This document shows, piece after piece, positions 15,639 to 29,716 of a DNA stretch of 64,000 nt (positions are counted from its first letter, which is position 1; every line of letters begins with the position of its first letter). The notes below the pieces were generated by a model. It did no database searches, was not told the DNA's origin, and saw only the letters and a list, made by a program, of their open reading frames with translations. The stretch covers positions 310,001-374,000 of the forward strand of contig NZ_CP124591.1 in NCBI RefSeq assembly GCF_038095555.1, given 5' to 3'. Source of the DNA: Macrococcoides psychrotolerans. GTDB lineage: Bacteria; Bacillota; Bacilli; Staphylococcales; Staphylococcaceae. The position numbers and the translations under genes were made by a program.

Positions 15639-17090
15639 TTATTCTTCTTCGCAGTAGACTGATACGCTGCCCGGGTTAACTTTGAAGAGGCCATTTCCTT
15701 CTTCATCAATCGTGATTGTATCTTCTCTTGTATTGGTGTAGTCATACCAGACTTCGCCGGCGCGTTCTTTGCCAACGAACATCTGTTTTTCTGCTTCTTC
15801 TTCACTGGAATTGATAATTACAGCACAACCAGTCTTATTGCCATTGCCGCGTCTGACAAATCCGATAATATTTGGGTGATCGAAGTAATCATCTTGTTCC
15901 CCGTATGCTTTATTTTGTCTGATATAAAGTAATGGATCGATTGCAAGCTGCTTTCCTTCGACCGGATGATCTCCGCCAATGCCATAATAATCACCATAGA
16001 ATATACATGGATAGCCATCTTTACGTAATAATATTAGCGCATAAGCACTTTGTTTGAACCAGTCTTTAACGAAAGATTCTAATGCTTCATCTGGCTGAGA
16101 GTCATGGTTATCAACAAAAGTGACTGCAAGTTCAGGGTGTTCTTCAACAATTGTATCATCAAATAATGTACGTAGATCATAGGCGCTGCCCTCTTCAGAA
16201 GCGGTTTTAAAGTTGAAGTGCAGCTTAACGTCGAATAAATCAGTGTTGTACTCTGCCTCTTCAAGAAACTTTTCATTCTTTCCAAGGTCTGCATTCCAAT
16301 ATTCACCGAGAAAATAGAAGTCTTCTCCAGCATGTTCACGCATTGCGTCACTAAAGTCTTTAATAAAATAGCTTTCGATATGTTTCACAGCATCCATGCG
16401 CATGCCATCTATCCCTAATGTATCGATGAGCCATTTTCCCCATTCGATTGTATGTTGTCGTACATCGGGATGTTTGTAATCGATATTCGTAAACATCAAG
16501 TAATCGAAGTTCCCTTTTTCGTTATCTACGAATGCATTCCAGTCTTTATTTTCCCCTATTATTTTAAAGATGCCCTTGCGACCTGTTTTGTGATCGTAGT
16601 CAGTACCGTTGAAGTGTGTGTGATTCCATTTGAAATCACTATATTTATTATTACGACCTGGAAAATCAAATTTTGTATAGGCATCGATTTCGAAAGGTTC
16701 TGAGATAACGTGGGTACGATCATTTGTATCAACTTCTACGACTTTAATTGTTTCTGTTTCATCTGCGCCAGCCTTATGATTGAGCACAATATCGGCATAA
16801 ACTTTTATGCCGTTCTCATGACAAGCTTTAATGGCATCTAATAATTCTTCTTTCGTCCCATATTTAGTACGCACTTGTCCTTTTTGGTCGAATTCCCCAA
16901 GATCATATAGATCATAGATGCTATAACCTGTATTCATTACATGGTCTGCTTTGCATGCAGGTGGTAACCAAACCGTATCAATGCCTTTTTCCTTTAGTTT
17001 TGGGGCATCTTCTTTCAGGCGTTTCCAATGCGCACCATCTCCATTTGCATGCCATTCGAAATATTGCATCATCGTATAATTTTTTGTCAT
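15639..17090 (-). CDS. amyS: Cytoplasmic alpha-amylase (GH13)
   Basis: 483-residue GH13 glucan hydrolase cleaving alpha-1,4 bonds. There is no signal peptide, so it acts on internal maltodextrin or glycogen. It has the four GH13 regions: DIVLNH (~100-105), GMRMDAVKH with nucleophile D233, LGEYW with acid/base E263, and FVDNHD with D330. Length and MMQYFEWHANGDGAHWKRL opening match the cytoplasmic AmyS group. GAGGAG precedes the ATG. It is monocistronic. No cre site was identified by eye. The gene symbol follows the usual naming of this type. Confidence 0.9.
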   Translation of the reverse strand: MTKNYTMMQYFEWHANGDGAHWKRLKEDAPKLKEKGIDTVWLPPACKADHVMNTGYSIYDLYDLGEFDQKGQVRTKYGTKEELLDAIKACHENGIKVYADIVLNHKAGADETETIKVVEVDTNDRTHVISEPFEIDAYTKFDFPGRNNKYSDFKWNHTHFNGTDYDHKTGRKGIFKIIGENKDWNAFVDNEKGNFDYLMFTNIDYKHPDVRQHTIEWGKWLIDTLGIDGMRMDAVKHIESYFIKDFSDAMREHAGEDFYFLGEYWNADLGKNEKFLEEAEYNTDLFDVKLHFNFKTASEEGSAYDLRTLFDDTIVEEHPELAVTFVDNHDSQPDEALESFVKDWFKQSAYALILLRKDGYPCIFYGDYYGIGGDHPVEGKQLAIDPLLYIRQNKAYGEQDDYFDHPNIIGFVRRGNGNKTGCAVIINSSEEEAEKQMFVGKERAGEVWYDYTNTREDTITIDEEGNGLFKVNPGSVSVYCEEE

Positions 17091-17244
17091 GTGATTCTCC
17101 TCATCCTTTCGGTAATCAATTATCTATGTTATACCCATAAAATGACGAATACATCACAACTATATCATTTATAGTAATTTCTTTTATACAAAGTCGATTC
17201 TTTTTGTTAAACTAAAACTATTAGAAGATGAAGGAGCGTTTAAA

Positions 17245-18297
17245 TTGTTAACTAAAGAACAAGTCATAGAGATTATCGGGGAATTAGAAGATCCAGTAAT
17301 TAATGTACCTCTCTCTGAAACAGAGGGGATTAAAGAAGTTAGTATTAAAGAAGAGAAAGAACATGTCTCTGTTAAAGTGATGATTGCAAAGCTTGGGGGT
17401 CAGCCTCAACTTGATCTTCAGATGCAAATTGTAGAGAAACTGAAGGAGAATGGCGCAAAAACTGTAGGGATACGTTTTGAAGAGATGGATGAGTCAATGC
17501 TCGAGCAGTTCCGTGGAGTTTCCACTTCGGAAATTGAAAAGTTAGTCGATCCAAATAATAAGGTAACATTCATCTCAATTGCCTCAGGTAAAGGTGGCGT
17601 TGGGAAATCAACGGTTTCTGTGAACCTTGCTGTCGCACTTGCGCGCTTGGGGAAACGTGTAGGGTTAGTTGACGCTGATATATATGGTTTCAGTGTTCCG
17701 GATATGATGGGAATTTCAGAACGACCTGAAATTGATGGTGAACGTATTATTCCTGTATCTCGTTTTGGGGTAAAGGTGATTTCAATGGCGTTTTTCGTAG
17801 AAGAGAATACACCTGTCATTTGGCGTGGGCCAATGCTTGGGAAGATGATCAATAACTTCTTTAACGAAGTGAATTGGGGAGATCTGGATTATATTCTCTT
17901 AGATTTACCACCAGGCACAGGAGATGTTGCACTAGATGTACATACAATGTTACCAAAGAGTAAAGAAATCATTGTAACAACGCCACATCCAACAGCTGCA
18001 TTTGTTGCTTCAAGAGCGGGTGCAATGGCGCTGCATACGGAGCACGAAATTCTTGGTGTAGTAGAGAATATGAGCTATTTCGAAAGTAAAGAAACAGGAA
18101 ATAAAGAGTATGTATTTGGTTCAGGTGGTGGACAAAAGTTAGCTGAAGAGCTCAATACAGAGTTGCTCGGACAACTTCCGTTAGCTCAACCGGACTGGAA
18201 CCATGAAGATTTTGCACCTTCTGTCTATCAAGAAGACCATCCACTTGGTATCATCTATACACAAATGGCTCAGAAGGTAATCGATAAAACAAAATAA
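17245..18297 (+). CDS. mrp: Mrp/NBP35-family ATP-binding iron-sulfur carrier
   Basis: 350-residue P-loop protein thought to carry and insert Fe-S clusters. An N-terminal DUF59/MIP18-like domain (~1-95) is followed by the deviant Walker A GKGGVGKST (~113-121), DADIYGFSVPDMMG and DYILLDLPPGTGD. The Cys pair of classical NBP35 (CxxC) is not obvious in the C-terminal part (GVVENMSYFESKETG), which is common in Firmicutes. It starts at TTG behind AAGGAG. KbaA-like follows 17 bp later, the usual staphylococcal neighbour. Confidence 0.9.
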   Translation: MLTKEQVIEIIGELEDPVINVPLSETEGIKEVSIKEEKEHVSVKVMIAKLGGQPQLDLQMQIVEKLKENGAKTVGIRFEEMDESMLEQFRGVSTSEIEKLVDPNNKVTFISIASGKGGVGKSTVSVNLAVALARLGKRVGLVDADIYGFSVPDMMGISERPEIDGERIIPVSRFGVKVISMAFFVEENTPVIWRGPMLGKMINNFFNEVNWGDLDYILLDLPPGTGDVALDVHTMLPKSKEIIVTTPHPTAAFVASRAGAMALHTEHEILGVVENMSYFESKETGNKEYVFGSGGGQKLAEELNTELLGQLPLAQPDWNHEDFAPSVYQEDHPLGIIYTQMAQKVIDKTK

Positions 18298-18314
18298 ATT
18301 AAAGAGGTACAATC

Positions 18315-19031
18315 GTGACTTTAAAAAATTTAGGTAAATTCTATGGCATCACGTTACTTATAGGACTTGTTGTCACAGTAATCGTCAGTCTTATATTCGG
18401 ATATGATAAATTAACGGTTTATCTTGTTCGAGGTGAATTAGGGGAGTTCCTGGCAGCGCTAATCTGGTTTATGGGATATGGACTGTTAATTGCATCTATT
18501 AGTCAGCTTGCATTCTTCGCATACTTGTTTATCCATCAGATGGGACAAGGGATATTCAGAAGCGGCTGGAATGCGATTCAAGTTGTGATTATTTTATTTG
18601 CAATCGTCGATCTCGTGTATTTCAGATATTTACGTTTCGGACAAAAAGATGGAGATATTCTTAAATTTATCTGGATTCCAATTTTAATCGTCATCTTCGG
18701 TATTGTTGTAAGTATCTATAAAAATAAGCTGACAGGTAAAAACGTCTTTATTCCTGCAATGTTCTTTATGGTCGTAATGACAACGGTAGAACTCATACCG
18801 TTTCTGAAGGTTAAAGATATGATGTGGCTGTATTGCACCATCTTTGCGCTGCTTTTATGTAATGCATTTCAGTTATTGTCATTGCCGAAATATAATAAGG
18901 CATCTTATGAAGAACGTAAGGCACGCAAGCTTGCAAATGGCACTTGGGTAGAGGAAACACCAGAGTCACCTAGTAAGGTTGTAAAGAATACGCAAGTTGT
19001 CACACATAAGAAAAAACGAAAAAAGAGATAA
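18315..19031 (+). CDS. kbaA: KinB-signalling pathway activation protein-like membrane protein
   Basis: 238-residue, six-helix membrane protein with a Lys/Arg-rich C-terminal tail (KKKRKKR). The hydrophobic pattern and the place directly after mrp match KbaA, which activates KinB in Bacillus sporulation. A non-sporulating host has no KinB phosphorelay, so the role here is unknown. GTG start with AAAGAGG upstream. It is probably co-transcribed with mrp. Confidence 0.75.
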   Translation: MTLKNLGKFYGITLLIGLVVTVIVSLIFGYDKLTVYLVRGELGEFLAALIWFMGYGLLIASISQLAFFAYLFIHQMGQGIFRSGWNAIQVVIILFAIVDLVYFRYLRFGQKDGDILKFIWIPILIVIFGIVVSIYKNKLTGKNVFIPAMFFMVVMTTVELIPFLKVKDMMWLYCTIFALLLCNAFQLLSLPKYNKASYEERKARKLANGTWVEETPESPSKVVKNTQVVTHKKKRKKR

Positions 19032-19087
19032 TGATATGACCTAGCTCATTGGAGTTAGGTCATTTGTCATTAAGAAATGAGGAGAAA

Positions 19088-20386
19088 ATGAAAAGAGGAT
19101 TAATTAGTGCGCTCGTGATTATTATGTTTATGAGTGCTATCGAAACATCAATCGTGTCACTCGCAACTCCTGCAATTGGCAAAGATCTAGGTGTTAAAGA
19201 ATCGCTTGCTTTAATATTTACCAGCTATATGATTGCTATTGTAGTGATCACACCGCTTGTCGGGGAAATTATGAAACGTATCGGATCTAAGTATACAATG
19301 ATATTCGGTATTGTCGTATTTATAGTAGGAAGTATGTTATCAGGGGCGTCATTTACGTTTCCAATGCTTGTTGCATCACGTCTTATTCAAGGGCTTGGTG
19401 CAGGGATCATGATGACGATGGGGAGTATTATTCCGAAGATTGCGTTTGAAATTCCATATCGCTATAAAGTAATGGGTATCGTGGGAAGTGTCTGGGGCAT
19501 TTCAAGTATCGTAGGCCCACTTTTAGGCGGATTAATATTAACTTACTTAAGATGGAGTTTTTTATTTTACATTAATGTTCCTGTAGCAATAGTTGCGATT
19601 GTTCTTGTGCTGAAGTTCTTTAAATTTGATGAACAGCCGTCTAAGGCGAAACTTGATGTTAAAGGGTTACTGCTTTTCTACGCATTTTTAATCTGTTTGA
19701 TTACTGGCTTCACTGCTGGAGGGCTGCTAAGTATGGCAGCATATATAGTAGCAACTACATTACTCGTTATATTTGTTAAGTTTGAATTGAAAGTACAATC
19801 ACCATTTATACCAGTACGCTCCTTTAATAAAAGAATAGGTATAACGATGGGAACAGATATGGTATACGCAATGCTATTGATGGGAACGAACATATTCTTA
19901 CCGTTTTATTTGCAGACAGAAAAAGGGTTGTCACCATTACTTAGTGGTTTAACGACCTTCTCGATATCAGTATTCTGGCTGACATCTACCTTTATATTGA
20001 AACGTATTGAACAACGCTTTAACGTTAAGCAAGTCTATCAATTAAGTTTCTTCTATATGATTATCGGTGCAGCGATTATACTAGTTACAGAAAGTGTTAT
20101 TGCAGTAACGATTGGATGTATATTTCTAGGGTTGAGCTATGGTACTGTATTTACGAAAAATGTCGTAACCATTCAAGAAAGTGCGGCACCACATGAACTC
20201 GGCAGTATGATGAGTACTTATAGTTTACTTAAGTTTATCGGCTCAACTACTGGATCGATAGTCATGTCGTTTGTCTACTATAGCAATGTATTACACAATA
20301 TTCATAACAATATGGCGGTAATGGTCATCATTGCGCTTATACTCATCATTATCTATCAGTTTTTATATAGAGAAAAGACGGCTTAG
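19088..20386 (+). CDS. MFS multidrug transporter, DHA2-like
   Basis: 432-residue transporter with 12 or more helices. It has the DHA2-type opening METSIV-like (SAIETSIVSLATPAIGKDLGV), motif A around LVGEIMKRIGSKYTMI, RLIQGLGAGIMMTMGSII (TM4) and WGISSIVGPLLGGLIL (motif C, TM5). It presumably exports drugs by proton antiport. ATG 19088 follows GAGGAG; the upstream frame to 19049 lacks an RBS. It is the last gene before the rrn operon and ends in a strong terminator. Confidence 0.85.
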   Translation: MKRGLISALVIIMFMSAIETSIVSLATPAIGKDLGVKESLALIFTSYMIAIVVITPLVGEIMKRIGSKYTMIFGIVVFIVGSMLSGASFTFPMLVASRLIQGLGAGIMMTMGSIIPKIAFEIPYRYKVMGIVGSVWGISSIVGPLLGGLILTYLRWSFLFYINVPVAIVAIVLVLKFFKFDEQPSKAKLDVKGLLLFYAFLICLITGFTAGGLLSMAAYIVATTLLVIFVKFELKVQSPFIPVRSFNKRIGITMGTDMVYAMLLMGTNIFLPFYLQTEKGLSPLLSGLTTFSISVFWLTSTFILKRIEQRFNVKQVYQLSFFYMIIGAAIILVTESVIAVTIGCIFLGLSYGTVFTKNVVTIQESAAPHELGSMMSTYSLLKFIGSTTGSIVMSFVYYSNVLHNIHNNMAVMVIIALILIIIYQFLYREKTA

Positions 20387-20407
20387 TGAAAGTGTTCTGC
20401 CGAAACG

Positions 20408-20457
20408 ACAACCCGGATAATACAGGTAAGATTCTTATCTGTATTATCCGGGTTGTT
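20408..20457 (+). terminator. Terminator upstream of rrn operon
   Basis: Long 18-bp stem ACAACCCGGATAATACAG / CTGTATTATCCGGGTTGT with a 13-nt loop. The T-run is weak (TTATATAT). Confidence 0.8.
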
Positions 20458-20485
20458 ATATATATGAAAAATATTAAATAAAGTA

Positions 20486-20514
20486 TTGACTTTAATATAG
20501 CAACTTGTTAAGAT
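20486..20514 (+). promoter_or_regulatory. rrn promoter P1
   Basis: TTGACT, 17-nt spacer, TAAGAT (20509-20514). Confidence 0.75.
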
Positions 20515-20691
20515 ATAAAAGTCGCAAAAACAAGCGACGCCAACGATTAAGCGTTTGAAAAACAAATTGAAAAAGTGTAAAAAAGACTATTGAAACTTTG
20601 TTCTCAAACATTTAATATTAATTGAGTAAGAACGGCGCACAAAACATTTCAAATAAGAAATCGTGAGTGTAAAACTTCTTCAAAATAAAGC

Positions 20692-20720
20692 TTGCAAACA
20701 AGAAAGAAACGTGTTAAACT
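20692..20720 (+). promoter_or_regulatory. rrn promoter P2
   Basis: TTGCAA, 17-nt spacer, TAAACT (20715-20720), about 140 bp before the 16S gene. Confidence 0.7.
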
Positions 20721-20856
20721 TTTATCTTGTAGCAACAAAAATGAACATTGAAAACTGAATGACAATATGTCAACGTTAATTCCAATAATTTGAGTGATTA
20801 AGTTCACTCCCAAGAGTGATTGCCTCAAGCAATCAAAGAGCTTTATCAAGCAATCT

Positions 20857-22416
<1,560 letters not shown>

Positions 22417-22499
22417 ATAATTACGGAAACAGACCATCAGGTCTGTAGGAATTGACATTGACATATTGTATTCAGTTTTGAATGTTTATAGATTATAAT

Positions 22500-22576
<77 letters not shown>

Positions 22577-22608
22577 TTATAAATATTCTGCAATTTAATT
22601 ACCTTTAT

Positions 22609-22684
22609 GGGGGCTTAGCTCAGCTGGGAGAGCGCCTGCTTTGCACGCAGGAGGTCAGCGGTTCGATCCCGCTAGTCTCCACCA
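22609..22684 (+). tRNA. tRNA-Ala (UGC)
   Basis: 76 nt with anticodon TGC in CTTTGCACG and CCA encoded. The acceptor stem GGGGGCT/AGTCTCC carries two G-U pairs. Lies in the 16S-23S spacer. Confidence 0.95.
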
Positions 22685-22821
22685 TTAAATATTGTACTTT
22701 GAAAACTAGATAAAGTAAGAAGATATAAAGATTTTACCAAGCAAAACCGAGTGAGTTCATATTTGAATTCTTGAAAAAATCGCGCGTCTGCATTTATGCA
22801 GACATCACAATATTAATAACA

Positions 22822-25748
<2,927 letters not shown>

Positions 25749-25960
25749 ATTTTATAGATTTTTTATTCGGGATTGCCGGGTAGAATCTAATATATCTTAC
25801 TTACTTTATCTAGTTTTGAAAGTATAAACTAAAGGTTGAGACGCGCGTCATGGTCCGTATCATTTTTGATAGATCGACTGAGAATCGCAAGATTCGATAT
25901 GAGATCTAGAAAATGAATAGGGACAGCGAGTTGAAACTGGATATCATATTCTTTCATTTG

Positions 25961-26075
25961 TCTGGTGACGATGGCAGAGAGGTCACACCTGTTCCCATAC
26001 CGAACACAGAAGTTAAGCTCTCTAGCGCCGATGGTAGTTGGTCTTACGATCCGCGAGAGTAGGACGTTGCCGGGC
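25961..26075 (+). rRNA. rrf: 5S ribosomal RNA
   Basis: 115 nt with conserved CACACCTGTTCCCATACCGA and GAACACAGAAGTTAAGC. The 5' TCTGGTGAC pairs with the 3' GTTGCCGGGC. Lies 212 bp after the 23S gene. Confidence 0.96.
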
Positions 26076-26087
26076 AATATTTATTTA

Positions 26088-26162
26088 TCCACAGTAGCTC
26101 AGTGGTAGAGCTATCGGCTGTTAACCGATCGGTCGTAGGTTCGAGTCCTACCTGTGGAGCCA
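26088..26162 (+). tRNA. tRNA-Asn (GUU)
   Basis: 75 nt with anticodon GTT in GCTGTTAACC and CCA encoded. First of six tRNAs after the 5S gene. Confidence 0.95.
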
Positions 26163-26166
26163 TTTA

Positions 26167-26241
26167 GGCCCCTTGGTCAAGCGGTTAAGACACCGCCCTT
26201 TCACGGCGGTAACACGGGTTCGAATCCCGTAGGGGTCACCA
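26167..26241 (+). tRNA. tRNA-Glu (UUC)
   Basis: 75 nt with anticodon TTC in CCTTTCACG and CCA encoded. Confidence 0.95.
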
Positions 26242-26244
26242 TTT

Positions 26245-26320
26245 GGAGGATTAGCTCAGCTGGGAGAGCATCTGCCTTACAAGCAGAGGGTCGGCGGTTC
26301 GAGCCCGTCATCCTCCACCA
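26245..26320 (+). tRNA. tRNA-Val (UAC)
   Basis: 76 nt with anticodon TAC in CCTTACAAG and CCA encoded. It begins four bases after the preceding tRNA ends. Confidence 0.95.
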
Positions 26321-26348
26321 TTTATTCTAATAATGAACTTAATATAAC

Positions 26349-26432
26349 GGAGGGGTAGCGAAGTGGCTAAACGCGGCGGACTGTAAATCCGCTCCTTCGG
26401 GTTCGGCAGTTCGAATCTGCCCCCCTCCACCA
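26349..26432 (+). tRNA. tRNA-Tyr (GUA)
   Basis: 84 nt, class II, with a long variable arm (GCTCCTTCGGGTTC region), anticodon GTA in ACTGTAAAT and CCA encoded. Confidence 0.95.
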
Positions 26433-26437
26433 TCTAT

Positions 26438-26512
26438 TGGGCTATAGCCAAGCGGTAAGGCAACGGACTTTGACTCCGTCACTCGTTGGTTCGAATCCAG
26501 CTAGCCCAGCCA
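26438..26512 (+). tRNA. tRNA-Gln (UUG)
   Basis: 75 nt with anticodon TTG in CTTTGACTC and CCA encoded. Confidence 0.95.
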
Positions 26513-26518
26513 TTTTTA

Positions 26519-26591
26519 GAGCCATTAGCTCAGTTGGTAGAGCATTTGACTTTTAATCAAAGGGTCAGAGGTTCGAATCCTCTATGGCTCA
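26519..26591 (+). tRNA. tRNA-Lys (UUU)
   Basis: 73 nt with anticodon TTT in CTTTTAATC. Unlike the seven other tRNAs here it ends at the discriminator A, with TCT instead of CCA, so CCA must be added after transcription. Confidence 0.93.
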
Positions 26592-26595
26592 TCTG

Positions 26596-26624
26596 AAAGC
26601 ATCCTGTATAGGATGCTTTTTTTG
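26596..26624 (+). terminator. Terminator of rrn-tRNA operon
   Basis: AAAGCATCCT / AGGATGCTTT with a 4-nt loop and a run of seven Ts, five bases after tRNA-Lys. From here to 26851 there is only AT-rich DNA, presumably with the rocF promoter; no other feature is seen. Confidence 0.9.
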
Positions 26625-26851
26625 TTGTGTTTTTTATTTTTAATCAACTTTCTATTAATAGATTATTAATATTATACATAAATATCCATTTTATTCATTT
26701 ATACATAAAAATATTGAATATTCACTTTATAAACAGTAAAATATATTAGAGATAGATTTCTAAATAATCTGAAATTATTTTCACTACTTTTGTGAGTTTT
26801 AATTTCGTTGATTTAGATATATTGATATATGAATTTTTTAAAGGGGAATGA

Positions 26852-27760
26852 ATGATGAATAAGACAATTGAAATTATTGGTGCGCCAAGTGCGTTCGGGC
26901 AACGTAAGTTAGGGGTAAATATGGGACCGGATGCAATGCGTTATGCTGGTTTAGTAGAGCGCATAGAAGCAATTGGACATAAGGTAGTAGACAGTGGGAA
27001 TATTGAATCACCTGTAATTGATATGAAAGTGTACAAAAGCGAACAGGACGGTGGTTTAAGAAATTTACCAGAAGTTACTACTTTTTGTGAGACTTTATGT
27101 GAAGCTGTTGATACATCAGTGCAAAATGGACATTATCCATTAGTTATTGGTGGCGATCATTCTATTGCGATGGGTACGATATCAGGGATTGCAAAGCATT
27201 ATGATAATCTAGGAGTAATCTGGTATGATGCCCATGGTGATCTGAATGTCGCGGATTCATCACCTTCTGGTAATATTCACGGAATGCCGTTACGTGCATT
27301 AATTGGCGACGGCCATGAAGATTTAGTGAATATCGGTGGTTATGACAAGAAAGTTAAAGTTGAAAATATTGTCCTTATTGGTATGCGTGATCTTGATGAG
27401 GGAGAAAAGGCGTATATTAAAGAGGTAGGTATAAAAACCTATACGATGGCAGATATCGATCAGCTCGGTATGAAGACAGTGATCGAACAGACATTAGAGC
27501 ACTTATCAAATTGTGATGGTATCCATTTATCACTTGATGTAGATGCACTGGATCCAAATGAAACACCAGGGACAGGTACTACAGTTCCAGGTGGTATTAC
27601 GTATCGCGAAAGTCATCTTGCAATGGAAATGCTAAATGACAGTGACAGAGTGACTTCGTTTGAAATCGTAGAAGTGAATCCATTGATAGATATTAATAAT
27701 CAAACAGCAGAACAAGCGGTAGGGCTAACGGGTTCATTTTTTGGAGAGAAGTTGCTTTAA
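26852..27760 (+). CDS. rocF: Arginase
   Basis: 302-residue Mn-dependent hydrolase converting arginine to ornithine and urea. Binuclear manganese ligands lie in GGDHSIAMGT (~residues 99-108), WYDAHGDLNV (~124-133) and LSLDVDALDP (~229-238), with GTGTTVPGG after that. Length is normal. Two adjacent ATGs (26852, 26855) follow AAAGGGGAA. It is monocistronic with its own terminator. Confidence 0.95.
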   Translation: MMNKTIEIIGAPSAFGQRKLGVNMGPDAMRYAGLVERIEAIGHKVVDSGNIESPVIDMKVYKSEQDGGLRNLPEVTTFCETLCEAVDTSVQNGHYPLVIGGDHSIAMGTISGIAKHYDNLGVIWYDAHGDLNVADSSPSGNIHGMPLRALIGDGHEDLVNIGGYDKKVKVENIVLIGMRDLDEGEKAYIKEVGIKTYTMADIDQLGMKTVIEQTLEHLSNCDGIHLSLDVDALDPNETPGTGTTVPGGITYRESHLAMEMLNDSDRVTSFEIVEVNPLIDINNQTAEQAVGLTGSFFGEKLL

Positions 27761-27765
27761 TATAA

Positions 27766-27800
27766 TGAGAGATTGGGACAATTGTTTCAATCTCATTTTT
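27766..27800 (+). terminator. Terminator after rocF
   Basis: GAGATTG / CAATCTC hairpin with a ~12-nt loop, followed by ATTTTTTAT. Confidence 0.75.
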
Positions 27801-27851
27801 TATTTGTTCAATTCGTGTACAATATAAGTAATAAACTATTGGAGAGAAAAG

Positions 27852-28526
27852 ATGCGATTATTATTAGTCGAAGATGATTTAAAGCTTGGAAAATTTACAA
27901 AGCTGATGCTGCAATCACAAGGGTATGTCGTTACGTGGGTCAAGAGTGGTAGTGAAGCAATGGATTATATTGTACTTGAAACTTTTGAAGTAATAATCCT
28001 CGATTGGATGCTGCCTGATATTTCTGGTGTCGATGTTATAAAACGATGTCGATTGGCAGACGTAAATATACCTATAATTATGATGACAGCACGTGGCACA
28101 ATAGATGATAAAGTTGAGGGATTTAATGCTGGTGCTGATGACTATATCGTAAAACCTTTTGAATTTGATGAGCTTCATATGCGCATATTAGCATTAGGTA
28201 GACGTAGTTTCGGTCGTATGACCAATGAACTTAAATATGAAATGTTTGAAATTGATTATCACGAGCATAATATCAAATTCAATGATATTGTTTTGGAACT
28301 CACGCGTAAAGAGTATTTATTAATGAAAGTATTGATTGAACATAAAGGTGGTATAGTTTCTAAAGATATGATTATGGAGCACGTTTATACAATTGATGAA
28401 ATTGTCTCTGATAATGCCATAGAATCACTCATAAGAAGAATTAGAGCAAAGATTGGAAATGATATATCACCTTTTATGATTAAAGTAGTTCGTAATATGG
28501 GATATAGGTTAATTAAGCATGCGTAA
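27852..28526 (+). CDS. OmpR-family response regulator
   Basis: 224-residue two-component regulator. The receiver domain (1-120) has acidic pocket E7-D8-D9, the phospho-Asp in ILDWMLPD (D52), T in MMTARG and K in IVKPFEF. The winged-helix DNA-binding domain (~130-222) has ELTRKEYLLMKVL and AIESLIRRIRAKIG...VVRNMGYRL. RBS GGAGAG precedes the ATG. It overlaps the kinase gene by 8 nt. It probably controls the DUF2231/czcD genes downstream, whose upstream region holds a direct repeat suited to OmpR-type dimers. Confidence 0.88.
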   Translation: MRLLLVEDDLKLGKFTKLMLQSQGYVVTWVKSGSEAMDYIVLETFEVIILDWMLPDISGVDVIKRCRLADVNIPIIMMTARGTIDDKVEGFNAGADDYIVKPFEFDELHMRILALGRRSFGRMTNELKYEMFEIDYHEHNIKFNDIVLELTRKEYLLMKVLIEHKGGIVSKDMIMEHVYTIDEIVSDNAIESLIRRIRAKIGNDISPFMIKVVRNMGYRLIKHA

Positions 28527-29709
28527 TCAAATAAGAAGATTATTATTGTTATTTGCACTTTTATTATTTTTGCTTCTCATTTCATTTTCTTTTATTATAT
28601 ATTTTTCTACTAAAAATTCGGTAGATTATCAGCAGCAATTATTATCTGAATCTGTCATCAATCAGGAAGTTCAAGAACATATTATAAACAATAATGGTAA
28701 TATTAAGATTAAGCAATCTGATCATACTGAACACAAAAATATACCTACGCTTTATTTTATTACAGATGGAACTCGTATTATTAAGCAATCTGAATATGGT
28801 CATCGATTGATTCGTTATATTCAATCTCATACGCATCATAAAGAATATGTTCATCATTATATTGCATATGAAAATAGACATTATCATGTTTCAAGTAGAC
28901 GTGTCAGTGCTGATAATACATATTATATTTACACTATAATAGATAGTACAGAATCTTACCATGCACTCAATAAACTTAAACATATGCTCATTGGTGTCAC
29001 CTTTATATATTTATTCTTAATTATTATTCTTGCATATTTGTTATCAATATTTTCTGTAAAACCATATAAGAAAGCAATAGAGTCGCAAAGAGTATTTGTA
29101 CAGAATGCTTCACATGAATTAAAGACACCTATTTCAGTTGTTAAAGCAGGATTGTCAGTTTTAACGGTGTATGAGAAAGATAATTTAACCTCAATAGGAA
29201 AAGAAACCATTACCGATTTAAATGATGAAATTGAGCATATGAAAGACTTGGTTAATCAACTCTTATTACTAGAAATAGTCCAAGGTTATGAGATGACTCG
29301 TATCAACTTAAAACCGCTTTGTATTGAAGTTACACAAAGATATCAGAAGTTATTAAATAATAAAATCCAATTAAAACTCACAGATACTTATATCTCTGGC
29401 AATAAAGATGCAATTGTACAGGCATTAAATATATTATTTGATAATGCTATAAAATATAACGATTATAATGTTGGAATACAGATAAAGCTCAATCAAGGTA
29501 AACTGATATTTAAAGATAATGGTGCTGGCATCACTGATAATGAACTGAAAAATATCTTTGAAAGGTTTTATCGTGGTAAAGAAGTGGGTAGTATAGAAGG
29601 AACAGGTATTGGTCTTGCATTGTTTAAAGAAATTATGAATGCACACGATGCAGATGTAGAAGTATTTAATAAGAAGGGCCTACAATTTAATATTTTATTC
29701 AAAAAGTAA
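28519..29709 (+). CDS. Membrane sensor histidine kinase
   Basis: 396-residue kinase: TM1 (~7-30), an extracellular sensor loop of ~130 residues rich in His (HTHHKEYVHHYIAYENRHYH), TM2 (~157-178), then the H-box QNASHELKTPISVV and the ATPase N-box DNAIKYND, G1 DNGAGI and G2 GTGIGLALF. The His cluster in the sensor loop would suit metal sensing, in keeping with czcD downstream; this is inference. It overlaps the regulator gene by 8 nt. Confidence 0.85.
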   Translation: MRNQIRRLLLLFALLLFLLLISFSFIIYFSTKNSVDYQQQLLSESVINQEVQEHIINNNGNIKIKQSDHTEHKNIPTLYFITDGTRIIKQSEYGHRLIRYIQSHTHHKEYVHHYIAYENRHYHVSSRRVSADNTYYIYTIIDSTESYHALNKLKHMLIGVTFIYLFLIIILAYLLSIFSVKPYKKAIESQRVFVQNASHELKTPISVVKAGLSVLTVYEKDNLTSIGKETITDLNDEIEHMKDLVNQLLLLEIVQGYEMTRINLKPLCIEVTQRYQKLLNNKIQLKLTDTYISGNKDAIVQALNILFDNAIKYNDYNVGIQIKLNQGKLIFKDNGAGITDNELKNIFERFYRGKEVGSIEGTGIGLALFKEIMNAHDADVEVFNKKGLQFNILFKK

Positions 29710-29716
29710 TGTAATG

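Larger units (their letters stand above)
20387..20856 (+). other. rrn leader region (470 bp without a protein gene)
   Basis: Holds the terminator of the MFS gene, two tandem rrn promoters and the 16S leader with a small processing-type hairpin (TGATTGC/GCAATCA, ~20817-20836). Open frames on the minus strand here overlap the promoters and show no RBS or family signal. Confidence 0.8.

Noticed and set aside
22685..22821. Additional tRNA or small RNA in the spacer between tRNA-Ala and 23S
   Set aside because: Only leader and processing-stem sequence is seen, with no cloverleaf.
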